Shown here piece by piece: positions 28,633-37,566 of a DNA stretch of 64,000 nt. The DNA lies in the NCBI RefSeq assembly GCF_009600985.1, contig NZ_VDFP01000007.1:45574-109573 (forward strand). The letters are read 5' to 3'. The notes under the pieces were generated by a model. The model searched no databases, was not told the DNA's origin, and saw only the letters and a list, made by a program, of their open reading frames with translations. This DNA comes from Companilactobacillus halodurans. Its GTDB lineage: Bacteria > Bacillota > Bacilli > Lactobacillales > Lactobacillaceae. Made by a program: the position numbers and the translations under genes. How positions within the stretch are numbered: the stretch's first letter is position 1; each line of letters begins with the position of its first letter.

Positions 28633-29145
28633 ATGAAGCAAGATGTACTAGCACAAAAACAAGCACAAGTTGATGCAGTTGCTAAACAATTAACAGGCGC
28701 AAAGTCAGTTATCGTTGTTGACTACTTAGGTCTAACTGTTGAACAAGCAACAGAAATGCGTGCTGAATTACGTGAACAAAATGCTACAATGCAAGTTATC
28801 AAGAATACAATCTTGAGACGTGCAGCTGAAAAAGCTGGTGTTGAAGGTCTAGAGAAATTCTTCGTTGGACCAACAGCTATTGCTTATTCAGAAGAAGATC
28901 CTGTTGGACCTGCTAAAGTAGCTGCTAAGTTTGCCAAAGATGTTGAATCCGTTGAAATCAAGGGTGGAATCATCGAAGGTAAAGCAGCTTCACTTGATGA
29001 AATTCAAGAACTTGCAACATTACCAGACAGAGATGGCATGCTATCAATGTTGGTATCTGTATTACAAGCTCCTGTTCGCGACTTTGCTATGGTTGTTAAG
29101 GCCGTTGCAGATAAAGAAGACGATGGACAAGAAGCTACTAACTAA
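28633..29145 (+). CDS. rplJ: 50S ribosomal protein L10
   Basis: 170 aa. Stalk base that carries L7/L12 dimers. Seen: SVIVVDYLGLTVEQATEMR and a C-terminal helical tail. SD GGAGG about 11 nt upstream of ATG. Controlled by the preceding leader, and followed 34 bp later by rplL. Confidence 0.95.
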   Translation: MKQDVLAQKQAQVDAVAKQLTGAKSVIVVDYLGLTVEQATEMRAELREQNATMQVIKNTILRRAAEKAGVEGLEKFFVGPTAIAYSEEDPVGPAKVAAKFAKDVESVEIKGGIIEGKAASLDEIQELATLPDRDGMLSMLVSVLQAPVRDFAMVVKAVADKEDDGQEATN

Positions 29146-29179
29146 TTAAAAAAACTCATAATATTTGGAGGACATTAAA

Positions 29180-29548
29180 ATGGCTTTAGATACACAAAAG
29201 ATTATCGATGATTTAAAAGATGCTTCAATTCTAGAACTTAACGACCTTGTTAAGGCTATTGAAGAAGAATTTGACGTTAAGGCTGCTGCTCCAGTTGCTG
29301 CTGCCGGTGCTGCTGGTGGAGACGCTGCTGCAGAAAAAGATTCATTCGACGTTGAACTTACAGAAGCAGGACAAGAAAAGGTTAAGGTTATCAAGGAAGT
29401 TCGTGGTATCACAGGACTTGGCTTGAAGGACTCAAAGGACCTTGTTGATGGCGCTCCTAAGGTTATCAAGGAAGGCGTTGCTAAGGCTGACGCTGACGAC
29501 ATGAAGGCTAAACTTGAAGCTGTTGGTGCAACAGTTACATTGAAGTAA
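29180..29548 (+). CDS. rplL: 50S ribosomal protein L7/L12
   Basis: 122 aa from ATG 29180 (GGAGG 8 nt upstream; the in-frame ATG at 29165 sits ahead of the SD). Ala-rich hinge at about residues 38-54 and the conserved C-terminal [19 protein letters not shown]. Binds translation GTPases. Terminator follows. Confidence 0.95.
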   Translation: MALDTQKIIDDLKDASILELNDLVKAIEEEFDVKAAAPVAAAGAAGGDAAAEKDSFDVELTEAGQEKVKVIKEVRGITGLGLKDSKDLVDGAPKVIKEGVAKADADDMKAKLEAVGATVTLK

Positions 29549-29565
29549 TACACTTTATGTTAAAA

Positions 29566-29592
29566 TTAATCCTCGTAAGAGGATTTTTTTTT
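29566..29592 (+). terminator. Terminator after rplL
   Basis: AATCCTC / GAGGATT stem, GTAA loop, nine T. Confidence 0.9.
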
Positions 29593-29623
29593 ACCCTCAA
29601 ATAGTAGTGAGGAAGGAAAAATT

Positions 29624-30226
29624 ATGGCAAATCAATATTTTGAAAATACACCTGGTTTAGAGCATGAAGTAAAGAATTTTAATTTTACCTTACGAAAGCA
29701 CAACTTGGATTTTATGTCAGATAGTGGCGTTTTCTCAAGACAGACCATTGACTATGGCTCTCGTGTTTTGATTGAGGCGATTGATTTCCAAAATATCCCT
29801 AATGGCAATATTTTGGATGTTGGTTGTGGCTATGGTCCAATTGGTTTAGCACTTGCTAAAGAACAGGATAAGAGAACAGTAACAATGGTCGATGTTAATT
29901 TGCGGGCCTTAGATTTAGCTAAGCAAAATGCTTCTAACAATCAGATTAAAAATGTAGAAATTTTTGAATCTGACGTTTATAAAGAAGTTAAAGATAAGTA
30001 TGCTTTGATAGTTTCTAATCCTCCTGTAAGAGCAGGCAAGAGCGTTGTTACAGCAATTCTTGCCGAATCTAAGGATTATTTGGAACCAAATGGTGAATTA
30101 TGGATAGTTCTACAAAAGAAGCAAGGTGCACCCTCGGCTAAAAAATTAATGGATAAAACTTTTGGCAATGTGGAAATTGTCACTCGTGAAAAAGGATATT
30201 ATATTCTCAAAAGTAAAATGATTTAA
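29624..30226 (+). CDS. Class I SAM-dependent methyltransferase (RsmC/YbxB-like)
   Basis: 200 aa. Seen: ILDVGCGYGPIGLAL (SAM-binding motif I) and ALIVSNPPVRAGK (NPPxR motif IV of RsmC-type rRNA guanine methyltransferases). A single domain, as in Bacillus YbxB, which also follows rplL. Target probably rRNA, but not proven. SD GGAAGGAA. The usual next genes rpoB-rpoC are not here: the order changes to a small hypothetical and tadA. Confidence 0.9.
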   Translation: MANQYFENTPGLEHEVKNFNFTLRKHNLDFMSDSGVFSRQTIDYGSRVLIEAIDFQNIPNGNILDVGCGYGPIGLALAKEQDKRTVTMVDVNLRALDLAKQNASNNQIKNVEIFESDVYKEVKDKYALIVSNPPVRAGKSVVTAILAESKDYLEPNGELWIVLQKKQGAPSAKKLMDKTFGNVEIVTREKGYYILKSKMI

Positions 30227-30269
30227 AAAATCTAGCAATATGGTATATTCATATTGGAGGCGTTTACTT

Positions 30270-30584
30270 ATGAAGAAAAAAATATTAATCGGTATTTTAT
30301 TATCTTGTGTTTCAACGGGAACTTATTTTGCAGTGCGCGCAGTGAAGCACTCTATGAAAGAAAATGCTGCTAAAAAAGATCGAGAAAAATTGGAATCCTT
30401 TGTTGAAAAATATCTTCACGGTAACGATAAATTGATGGATTTTGTCAGGACTCTTTCAGATGATCAAGTTAAAGAATTGATTAGTATTTTAGAGTCGCTC
30501 CAAAAGCAAAAAGATCAATTGAAGATTAAAGCTCCAATTTTACCAAAATATTTGGAGAAGAAAGTAACTAACTTAATTAACTAA
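30270..30584 (+). CDS. Hypothetical single-pass membrane protein, 104 aa
   Basis: From ATG 30270 with TTGGAGG upstream. Residues 1-20 are a short Lys-start signal-anchor helix, followed by a charged, helix-rich soluble part (ENAAKKDREKLESFVEKYL...). Not recognised. It ends 1 bp before the tadA start, so translation of tadA is likely coupled to it. Confidence 0.65.
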   Translation: MKKKILIGILLSCVSTGTYFAVRAVKHSMKENAAKKDREKLESFVEKYLHGNDKLMDFVRTLSDDQVKELISILESLQKQKDQLKIKAPILPKYLEKKVTNLIN

Positions 30585-30585
30585 T

Positions 30586-31062
30586 ATGATATTTTCAGAA
30601 GAACAGATAAATGGATATATGGAACAAGCTTTAACACAAGCTAAAGAAGCTGAAACTAGAGGAGAAGTTCCAATCGGCTGCATTATCGTCGATAACTTAA
30701 CTGGCGAAGTGATTGCTAAGGGTTCGAATGAACGAGAAGAAACTCAAGATGCTATCAAGCATGCAGAGATTATTGCGATAGAAGCAGCTTGTAAAAAAAT
30801 TGGCAGCTGGCGTCTAGAGCACACTAGTTTATTCGTGACCTTAGAACCATGTCCGATGTGTGCCGGGGCAATTATTAATAGTCGTGTGGAAGAAGTTATT
30901 TTTGGAGCTAGCGACCCTAAAGCTGGGTTAGTAGGATCAATCAATAACTTATTGACTGAAACGCGCTACAATCACCAACCAGAAGTATTGAGCAATATTA
31001 AGGCTGATGAATCAGCTCAGCTTTTAAGAAATTTTTTCCGAAAAATTCGCTCTAAGAAGTAG
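30586..31062 (+). CDS. tadA: tRNA-specific adenosine deaminase
   Basis: 158 aa. Converts A34 to inosine in tRNA-Arg. Zinc motifs: HAEIIAIEAA (His and catalytic Glu) and EPCPMCAGAI (two Cys). The N-terminus from ATG 30586 matches the family, but no SD is seen; it probably depends on coupling with the preceding gene. Followed by the SRP RNA and dnaX, the order seen in Bacillus. Confidence 0.95.
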   Translation: MIFSEEQINGYMEQALTQAKEAETRGEVPIGCIIVDNLTGEVIAKGSNEREETQDAIKHAEIIAIEAACKKIGSWRLEHTSLFVTLEPCPMCAGAIINSRVEEVIFGASDPKAGLVGSINNLLTETRYNHQPEVLSNIKADESAQLLRNFFRKIRSKK

Positions 31063-31082
31063 AAAAGTTTAGTGATTTATAG

Positions 31083-31088
31083 TATGAT
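31083..31088 (+). promoter_or_regulatory. -10 box of the SRP RNA gene
   Basis: TATGAT about 7-10 nt upstream of the likely RNA start. The -35 box is not clear. Confidence 0.5.
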
Positions 31089-31094
31089 AGTTAT

Positions 31095-31190
31095 TGCCGC
31101 AAGGCCTTAGGGCAATGATGCTCTTACAAATCGTGTCAGATCCGGAAGGAAGCAGCACTAAGTAAGGTGTGTCATGTGCCTTTTGTTATG
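31095..31190 (+). ncRNA. ffs: Signal recognition particle RNA, small bacterial type
   Basis: The apical domain is plain: GTCAGATCC then GGAAGGAAGCAGC, the SRP-protein (Ffh) binding loop with its GGAA and AGCA elements, flanked by pairing arms. It is on the + strand between tadA and dnaX, the standard place in Firmicutes. Ends are approximate. A terminator follows. Confidence 0.9.
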
Positions 31191-31199
31191 CATATAAGC

Positions 31200-31231
31200 C
31201 TCCTAATCTGTTAAAGATTAGGAGTTTTTTT
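31200..31231 (+). terminator. Terminator after SRP RNA
   Basis: Perfect 10-bp stem CTCCTAATCT / AGATTAGGAG, 5-nt loop, seven T. Confidence 0.9.
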
Positions 31232-31270
31232 GTGGTAAAATTTACATATCAGATTTTTTAAGGAGAAAAA

Positions 31271-32998
31271 ATGGCATATCAAGCACTATATCGAGTTTGG
31301 CGTCCCCAAACTTTTTCTGATGTAATCGGTCAAGATGTTATCACTCAGACCCTGCGTAATGCAGTCGCTAGTCAAATGACCAGCCATGCTTATTTGTTCA
31401 GTGGTCCCAGAGGAACAGGTAAGACATCTTGTGCTAAAATTTTAGCCAAAGCGGTCAACTGCCTTAATCCCCAAGATGGCGAACCTTGCAATAAATGCGA
31501 GATTTGTTTGGCAGCAAACGAGAACCGTTTGAACGATGTGATTGAAATTGATGCTGCTTCAAATAATGGTGTTGAAGAAATTCGTGATATCCGCGATAAA
31601 GTTAAGTACGCACCAACTGAAGCTAAGTTCAAAGTATATATCATCGATGAAGTTCACATGCTTTCCCAAGGTGCTTTTAATGCCTTATTGAAGACACTAG
31701 AAGAACCACCTGAAAATGTCATGTTTATTTTAGCCACAACGGAACCACAAAAGATTCCGGCCACGATTATTTCTAGAACTCAAAGTTTTAATTTTCGAAG
31801 AATTTCCCGCCAAGATATTTTGAAGCGGATGGAATTCATTTTAAATGATAAAAATATTGAATATGACGATGAAGCATTGAATATCATTGCTGCCTCAGCA
31901 GAAGGTGGAATGCGTGATGCTTTAAGTATTTTGGATCAAGCGTTATCCTATGGCGATGATTCGTTGACTTTAAAGAATGCCCAAGAAGTAACCGGTGCAT
32001 TAAGCAATGAACAGATTGTTTCTTATATGACAGCGATCGCTGATAATAAACCGGCACAGGCTCTGACTAGTTTGTATCAAATCTTAGCTAGCGGTCGTTC
32101 AGCTTTGAGATTTACTGAAATGATTATCCGAGTTTGTCGTAATTTAATCTTGTATAATTCTAATTCAGATTTATCTAAGCAAATGGATAGCTCGGTCATG
32201 ACTCAAGAATTGCTCGACATCGCTAACAAGTTCGACAATGCACGCTTGTTTTATATTGTCGACCAAGTCAGCGCTACGCAAAATAATTTAAAGAATTCTA
32301 ACCAAACTGATATTTATATGGAAATCTTAACCGTCAAAATTAGCGAACCTCAAGTGGAGCAAGTAGCGTCGCAACAAAATCCTACGGAAGTTCCAGTGAG
32401 TGACAACGATAATGGCAATCTTGAACTAGATAAATTGCGCGATGAAGTGTCACACTTGCAAAATGAAGTTAAGACTTTATCAAACGGTACGACCAAGCCT
32501 GCTGCTACACAGCCAACTAAAAAGGCTCACCATCGAAATAATAATAACCGTCTCAATAAGACTGCTATTTATAAAGTTTTGAGCAATGCTACTAAAAATG
32601 ATTTGGTAGCAGCTCGAGATATTTGGCCCGATTTAATGAGTATGCTTTCAATAACACAACGTGCTATGATGAAAGTCGCAGAGCCAGTTGCAGCTTCTTC
32701 TGATGGAATCGTGGTAGCTTTTGACTATGCAATGTGGTTTGAGCAAGTTCAAGACGATACTGGTTTCTTACAAGAATTGAGCGACAACACTAGCAAGTTG
32801 ATGAAAAAAGATTGCCAAATCGTTCTAGTACCAAAGGTCGATTGGCCTAAAATTAGAAAAGAATATATCGACAATAATATTGATTTAAGCAATAAAGACA
32901 ATGTAAAATCTAAGAAAGAAACTAAAAAAACTGATCCCACCGTTGATGAAGCATTAAAATTATTTGGTGACGATATAGTTGATGTTAAAGATGACTAG
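31271..32998 (+). CDS. dnaX: DNA polymerase III subunit gamma/tau
   Basis: 575 aa. Clamp-loader ATPase. Seen: Walker A GPRGTGKTS (about residues 45-53), zinc Cys cluster CNKCEIC, DEVHMLSQGAFNALLKTLEEPP (Walker B/sensor), then a variable linker (Thr/Pro/His/Asn-rich, about 395-430) and a C-terminal tau domain. No programmed frameshift heptamer for a gamma product was found in the linker. First gene of dnaX-ybaB-recR-yaaL. Confidence 0.95.
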   Translation: MAYQALYRVWRPQTFSDVIGQDVITQTLRNAVASQMTSHAYLFSGPRGTGKTSCAKILAKAVNCLNPQDGEPCNKCEICLAANENRLNDVIEIDAASNNGVEEIRDIRDKVKYAPTEAKFKVYIIDEVHMLSQGAFNALLKTLEEPPENVMFILATTEPQKIPATIISRTQSFNFRRISRQDILKRMEFILNDKNIEYDDEALNIIAASAEGGMRDALSILDQALSYGDDSLTLKNAQEVTGALSNEQIVSYMTAIADNKPAQALTSLYQILASGRSALRFTEMIIRVCRNLILYNSNSDLSKQMDSSVMTQELLDIANKFDNARLFYIVDQVSATQNNLKNSNQTDIYMEILTVKISEPQVEQVASQQNPTEVPVSDNDNGNLELDKLRDEVSHLQNEVKTLSNGTTKPAATQPTKKAHHRNNNNRLNKTAIYKVLSNATKNDLVAARDIWPDLMSMLSITQRAMMKVAEPVAASSDGIVVAFDYAMWFEQVQDDTGFLQELSDNTSKLMKKDCQIVLVPKVDWPKIRKEYIDNNIDLSNKDNVKSKKETKKTDPTVDEALKLFGDDIVDVKDD

Positions 32999-33010
32999 GA
33001 GGAATTTTTT

Positions 33011-33340
33011 ATGAGTAAAGGAATGCCAAATATGGGTGGAATGGGTGGCAATATGGCCAACATTATGCGCCAAGCTCAAAAGATGCAAAAAGAAGTTCAA
33101 TCAACTACTGAAGAACTCAACAAAACTGAATACACTGGTAAATCAGTTGACGATTTTGTGGTTGTGAAAGTTACTGGCGATAAAAAAATCGCTGATATGA
33201 CAATCAGCGACAAGATTATTGATCCAGATGATCCTGATACTTTGCAAGATATGTTGATTGATGCTTTGAACAATGCTTTTGATGCTGTTGATAAAGATAA
33301 GCAAGAAAAATTAGGTAAATACACAAACGGGTTGATGTAA
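33011..33340 (+). CDS. YbaB/EbfC family nucleoid-associated protein
   Basis: 109 aa. DNA-binding dimer usually encoded between dnaX and recR, as here. Met/Gly-rich start ([15 protein letters not shown]), then the helical [12 protein letters not shown] core. GAGGAATTT SD. Stop and the recR start overlap as TAATG. Exact role is not settled; DNA protection is suggested for the family. Confidence 0.95.
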   Translation: MSKGMPNMGGMGGNMANIMRQAQKMQKEVQSTTEELNKTEYTGKSVDDFVVVKVTGDKKIADMTISDKIIDPDDPDTLQDMLIDALNNAFDAVDKDKQEKLGKYTNGLM

Positions 33341-33939
33341 TGAAATATCCAGAACCAATATCTAAATTAATTGATAGTTATATGATGTTACCAGGAATTG
33401 GTCGTAAAACCGCAACAAGGATGGCTTTTTTCACACTTGGTATGGATAAAGATCAGGTTAAGGAATTTGCTGATAATTTAATTTCCGCAAAAACTGACCT
33501 GAAATCTTGTAAAATCTGCGGCAATATTACTACAGAAGAGATTTGTCCTATTTGTAGCGATAAAAATCGCGACCAATCAACAATTTTAGTGGTTGAACAA
33601 GCCAAAGATATTATGTCACTAGACGATATGAACGGATATAACGGATTGTATCACGTGCTAGGAGGGGTTCTCTCACCAGTTGATGGGATTGGACCTGAAG
33701 ACTTAAATATTAAGCTCTTACTAAATCGCTTGAAGGAGAACTCGCAGGTTAAAGAGTTGATCATCGCTACTAATGCCACTCCCGAGGGTGAAGCTACTGC
33801 CCAATACATAGCCAAATTAGTTAAGCCAGCAGGAATAAAAGTAACTAGATTAGCACATGGTTTAGCTGTCGGATCTGATATCGAATATGCAGATGAAATG
33901 ACTCTAAAGAGTGCGGTTCTAGGTCGCAGGGAGATTTAA
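33340..33939 (+). CDS. recR: Recombination protein RecR
   Basis: 199 aa. Acts with RecF/RecO loading RecA at gaps. Seen: [14 protein letters not shown] helix-hairpin-helix, a CxxC...CxxC zinc finger (CKICG/CPICS), and a Toprim domain ([30 protein letters not shown]). The start overlaps the ybaB stop by one base. Confidence 0.95.
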   Translation: MKYPEPISKLIDSYMMLPGIGRKTATRMAFFTLGMDKDQVKEFADNLISAKTDLKSCKICGNITTEEICPICSDKNRDQSTILVVEQAKDIMSLDDMNGYNGLYHVLGGVLSPVDGIGPEDLNIKLLLNRLKENSQVKELIIATNATPEGEATAQYIAKLVKPAGIKVTRLAHGLAVGSDIEYADEMTLKSAVLGRREI

Positions 33940-33940
33940 C

Positions 33941-34228
33941 ATGTTTGGTAGAAAAAAAGTAAGCGTCCAAAAAATGGAAGATGACCGTCTGTTAGATAAT
34001 ATTCATATTATCCAAACTAGAATTAGCAATAGAAAACGGATGATCAATAATTCAGTAGACGTTGATGAAACAACTCGAATCAAAATGAAATTAGATCAGT
34101 TGAAATATCAATACTTGTATTTAGAGGCAAGACGTCGAAAAGCTAAGGCTAAAGCAACTACGAATATTATCTTTGGTGATGAAGATACATTCTTGAAACA
34201 GCCTAGTCGCGCTGAAAAGCACTGGTAA
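33941..34228 (+). CDS. YaaL family protein (DUF2508)
   Basis: 95 aa, highly charged, predicted helical, no membrane segment. YaaL/DUF2508 proteins follow recR in many Firmicutes; role unknown. Starts MFGRKKVSVQ and begins 1 bp after the recR stop. Final gene of the recR operon before a terminator. Confidence 0.85.
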   Translation: MFGRKKVSVQKMEDDRLLDNIHIIQTRISNRKRMINNSVDVDETTRIKMKLDQLKYQYLYLEARRRKAKAKATTNIIFGDEDTFLKQPSRAEKHW

Positions 34229-34244
34229 AACAGAATTTTAAACT

Positions 34245-34287
34245 AAAGGACTATGGCGAGATAATTATCAGTCATAGTCCTTTTTTG
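34245..34287 (+). terminator. Terminator of the dnaX-recR operon
   Basis: AAAGGACTATG ... CATAGTCCTTT stem and T-run. Confidence 0.85.
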
Positions 34288-34366
34288 AAACAGTGATTGC
34301 TTTAGAAAGTTTCATTTATTCTTGATTTCAAGTAAAATAGTAGTAACCATTAGGAGAATTAATTAT

Positions 34367-35017
34367 ATGTCAGGAATATTTATATCATTTGAAGGACCAG
34401 ATGGAGCCGGTAAAACAACAGCTCTCAAGAAATTAATGCCACTTTTACAAGAAAAGACGAACAAAGAAATCGTACTTTCACGAGAACCAGGTGGCAGTTC
34501 CATTTCCGAAAAGATTCGTAAAATAATTTTGGATATTCATGATGAAGAAATGGATCCAAGAACAGAAGCACTTTTGTATGCAGCGTCTAGACGTCAGCAT
34601 TTAATCGATGTTATTTTGCCAACCCTTGAAGCCGGTAAAATCATGCTCAGCGACCGTTTTGTCGATAGCTCGATTGCCTATCAAGGCGGTGGTCGTGAGA
34701 TTGGTACTGAAGCTGTTTCTAAAATCAACGATTTTGCCATCGACGGACATTTGCCAGACTTGACGATTTACTTTGATATTTCGCCGGAAGTGGGATTATC
34801 AAGAATTAGAAAAGACCATGAGGGTCAGATGGATCGTTTGGAAAAGGAAAAACTGGATTTTCACAAGCGAGTTCACGCGTCTTATTTGGAAATAGTCAAA
34901 AATAATCCAGAACGAATCGTTACGATCGATGCTGACCAGGTACCAGAAAAAGTGGTAGCTGACGCATTAGAAGCTATTTTAAAGAGATTTCCAGAGATAT
35001 TTAACGAAGGAGAATAA
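34367..35017 (+). CDS. tmk: Thymidylate kinase
   Basis: 216 aa from ATG 34367 (AGGAG 8 nt upstream; the in-frame ATG 34322 has none). dTMP to dTDP. Walker A FEGPDGAGKTT, then SREPGGSSISEKIR and DRFVDSSIAYQGGGR. Begins a tight operon tmk-darA-holB-yabA-rsmI-thioesterase with gaps of 0-15 bp. Confidence 0.95.
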   Translation: MSGIFISFEGPDGAGKTTALKKLMPLLQEKTNKEIVLSREPGGSSISEKIRKIILDIHDEEMDPRTEALLYAASRRQHLIDVILPTLEAGKIMLSDRFVDSSIAYQGGGREIGTEAVSKINDFAIDGHLPDLTIYFDISPEVGLSRIRKDHEGQMDRLEKEKLDFHKRVHASYLEIVKNNPERIVTIDADQVPEKVVADALEAILKRFPEIFNEGE

Positions 35018-35019
35018 CC

Positions 35020-35346
35020 ATGAAATTAATTGTAGCCATAATTCAAGATAAGGACAGTCAACAATTACAAACCCAGCTTGTTAAAGATGGATTTAGAGCT
35101 ACGCAGCTACCTTCAACTGGTGGTTTTCTTAAGGCCGGTAACTGTACTTTCTTGATTGGTGTCGATGATGAAAAAGTCGATGATGCCTTAGAAATCATCA
35201 AGAAAACTTGTCACACAAGATCACAATACGTTACGCCAACATTTCTTATGCCGGAAGCAGCTTCTAGCATGGGTGAACCAATTGAGGTTCAGGTTGGTGG
35301 AGCAACTTGTTTCATCGTACCTGTGGATAAATTTGTGAGATTTTAA
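35020..35346 (+). CDS. darA: Cyclic-di-AMP receptor DarA (PII-like)
   Basis: 108 aa. Trimeric PII-like protein that binds c-di-AMP (family PF06153; also called PstA). Seen: MKLIVAIIQDKD and GFRATQLPSTGGFLKAGN, the family's T-loop region, and a C-terminal VGGATCFIVPVD. Signalling output is not defined. Always near tmk and holB. Kup at 10676 is another potential c-di-AMP target in this window. Confidence 0.9.
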   Translation: MKLIVAIIQDKDSQQLQTQLVKDGFRATQLPSTGGFLKAGNCTFLIGVDDEKVDDALEIIKKTCHTRSQYVTPTFLMPEAASSMGEPIEVQVGGATCFIVPVDKFVRF

Positions 35347-35348
35347 AA

Positions 35349-36302
35349 ATGGAGAATTTATTAGAAGAGCAGCCCAAAGTCGTGACTGAGTTTAAAAAAA
35401 TAATTTCTTCAAAGATGTTATCGCATGCTTATTTGTTTGATAGTGCTTCATCAAAAATAAGACAGCAGATGGCTATTTGGCTTGCTCAAAGTCAATTTTG
35501 CGATAATTTGGTCGATGGAGCACCTGATCAAACTTGTCAAAAATGTCAGACGATTGCTTTGGGCGATAATCCCGATGTTTTAGAGGTCCAAACTGAAAAA
35601 CAGAGCATTGGTGTCGACGATATTAAGTTTTTTAAAAAAGAAGCTAGTATGACAGCGACTCAAGGAAAACGCAGAATCCTAATCATCGATGAAGCTCAAA
35701 AGATGACTAATGCTGCCAGCAATAATCTGTTAAAGACGATTGAAGAACCTGAAGGCAATTTGATGATTATCCTCTTAGCCAGTTCAGCTAAACAATTGTT
35801 GCCGACGATTCAATCGCGTGTGCAAATTTTTCATTTGTCCAGTCAAAGCAATGAAGATGAAATCAACAGTTTGGTTGCGCAAGGGTTTAAAAAAGAGCAG
35901 GCACAAAAAGCTCTAAAAGTGACTGATATCAAATATTTGGAAAATTTTTCGAGTGAAAAATACCAAAGTTTGGTGACAGCTATCTCAAATTGGTTAGGTG
36001 AAGCTAACAAACAAAAAATAAATTGCTTTATTGATGTACAGACTGATATCATGCCTTTAATCGAGAATAAGGATCACCAACATTTAGTATTCGATATGTT
36101 GAATCAAATTTTTAGTGATATATTATCAATTAGGTACAATTTGAAAAAATCAACATTGACGTCGGTGGATATCTTGTCAAATAAGAGTATCAAACGGCTG
36201 GTAAAAATGTCCGATGAGTTATTCACAGCCGAACAAATGTGGAAAAGTAATGTATCGTTTCAAGCTATTTTAGAAGATTTGTCATTAAAATTTGTGGATT
36301 AG
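35349..36302 (+). CDS. holB: DNA polymerase III subunit delta'
   Basis: 317 aa. Clamp-loader subunit. Seen: SHAYLFDSASS where the Walker A of dnaX stands (degraded, as expected for delta'), a Cys set CDNL...CQKCQ, and IIDEAQKMTNAASNNLLKTIEEP. Two bp after darA. Confidence 0.95.
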   Translation: MENLLEEQPKVVTEFKKIISSKMLSHAYLFDSASSKIRQQMAIWLAQSQFCDNLVDGAPDQTCQKCQTIALGDNPDVLEVQTEKQSIGVDDIKFFKKEASMTATQGKRRILIIDEAQKMTNAASNNLLKTIEEPEGNLMIILLASSAKQLLPTIQSRVQIFHLSSQSNEDEINSLVAQGFKKEQAQKALKVTDIKYLENFSSEKYQSLVTAISNWLGEANKQKINCFIDVQTDIMPLIENKDHQHLVFDMLNQIFSDILSIRYNLKKSTLTSVDILSNKSIKRLVKMSDELFTAEQMWKSNVSFQAILEDLSLKFVD

Positions 36303-36313
36303 TAGGTGAAATT

Positions 36314-36676
36314 ATGGCAGAGAAGGATTTATATGATGAATTTGAAACACTCACAAGTCAACTAAATGATATTAGTAAGAAAGTTTCTTTGCTTAAAGAA
36401 GAGTTATCCAGAAGTTTGGAAGAAAAAGAAGAGTTAAAGATGGAGAATCATAATCTTCGTAAGCATTTAGAAAAAATTGGTTATGAGGATAAAGATTTTA
36501 AAGGCAACACGCTTTCGGATTCACGTTTGAATCTTGAGAATTTGTATCGCAAAGGATTTCACGTTTGCCAACAATTCTATGGTACTCATAGAAAGAATAA
36601 AGAAGAATGCATCTTTTGTATGAATGTATTATATGGAAGCAACGGCAAAGGTAAGAGAAAAAAAGCTATTAGATAA
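36314..36676 (+). CDS. yabA: Replication initiation control protein YabA
   Basis: 120 aa. N-terminal leucine-zipper coiled coil (about residues 1-55), linker, C-terminal zinc motif with HVCQQFYG...CIFCMNVLYG. YabA bridges DnaA and the sliding clamp DnaN to limit initiation. The gene lies after holB as in Bacillus, without yaaT between. Confidence 0.9.
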   Translation: MAEKDLYDEFETLTSQLNDISKKVSLLKEELSRSLEEKEELKMENHNLRKHLEKIGYEDKDFKGNTLSDSRLNLENLYRKGFHVCQQFYGTHRKNKEECIFCMNVLYGSNGKGKRKKAIR

Positions 36677-36690
36677 GGGGAGCTATTTGA

Positions 36691-37566
36691 ATGAAGGAAC
36701 AAAGGAGTTTTGTTGATAATTCGAAGGGCTGCCTTTTTTTAGTGCCAACGCCAATTGGCAATTTAGAAGACATGACTTTTCGAGCTGTCGACACGTTAAA
36801 AGCAGTGGATTTAGTTGCTGCTGAAGACACCCGTAATACTAAGAATTTATTGAATCATTTTGAAATACCAACAGAATTAATAAGTTTTCATGAACATAAT
36901 ACTGCACAGCGTATTCCAGAATTAATTGAAAAAATGAATGATGGTGTAAAAATTGCCCAGGTCAGCGATGCAGGCGCACCTTCGATCAGTGACCCAGGTA
37001 AGGAATTGGTCAAAGCTGCTATTAAAGAAGATATTCCAGTAGTCCCATTACCAGGAGCCACTGCATCAGTCACAGCTTTAATTGCCTCAGGAATTGCACC
37101 GCAGCCATTTTATTTCTATGGATTTTTACCACGTAAGGGTAAGGAAAGAACTGAAGCTCTCTATGATTTGGCTAAGAGAAAAGAAACAACGATTGTTTAT
37201 GAATCGCCTTATCGAGTTAAAAAAACAGTTCAGGATTTAATCGATAATTTTGGAGAAAATCGTCAGATTACTTTAGCTCGAGAATTGACGAAAATTCATG
37301 AAGCTTTCTTACGTGGAAGTCTGAAACAGGTTGCACAGTATTATCAAGAAAATGATCCCAAAGGCGAATATGTTTTGATAATTGCTGGTAAACCAGAAGA
37401 AGTTGCCACAAAAGTTCAATCAAACGATGAATTGATTACAGCAGTGGATAAATTAGTTGACCAAGGAAAAAAGCCCAATAAGGCCATTAAAGAAGTCGCC
37501 AATCACAACGGCTTAAAGAAACAAGATGTTTATAACCTTTATCACGGAATTGGAGAAGAAGAATAG
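36691..37566 (+). CDS. rsmI: 16S rRNA (cytidine-1402-2'-O)-methyltransferase
   Basis: 291 aa. Seen: LVPTPIGNLEDMTFRAVD, AEDTRNTKNLL, SFHEHN, VSDAGAPSISDPG and PLPGATA, all SAM-dependent tetrapyrrole-methylase-fold signatures. Methylates the decoding-site cytidine. Its TAG overlaps the GTG of the next gene by one base. Confidence 0.95.
   Translation: MKEQRSFVDNSKGCLFLVPTPIGNLEDMTFRAVDTLKAVDLVAAEDTRNTKNLLNHFEIPTELISFHEHNTAQRIPELIEKMNDGVKIAQVSDAGAPSISDPGKELVKAAIKEDIPVVPLPGATASVTALIASGIAPQPFYFYGFLPRKGKERTEALYDLAKRKETTIVYESPYRVKKTVQDLIDNFGENRQITLARELTKIHEAFLRGSLKQVAQYYQENDPKGEYVLIIAGKPEEVATKVQSNDELITAVDKLVDQGKKPNKAIKEVANHNGLKKQDVYNLYHGIGEEE

Noticed and set aside
32500..32560. Programmed frameshift in dnaX making a gamma subunit
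   Set aside because: The A tract is only five long and no slippery heptamer is in phase.
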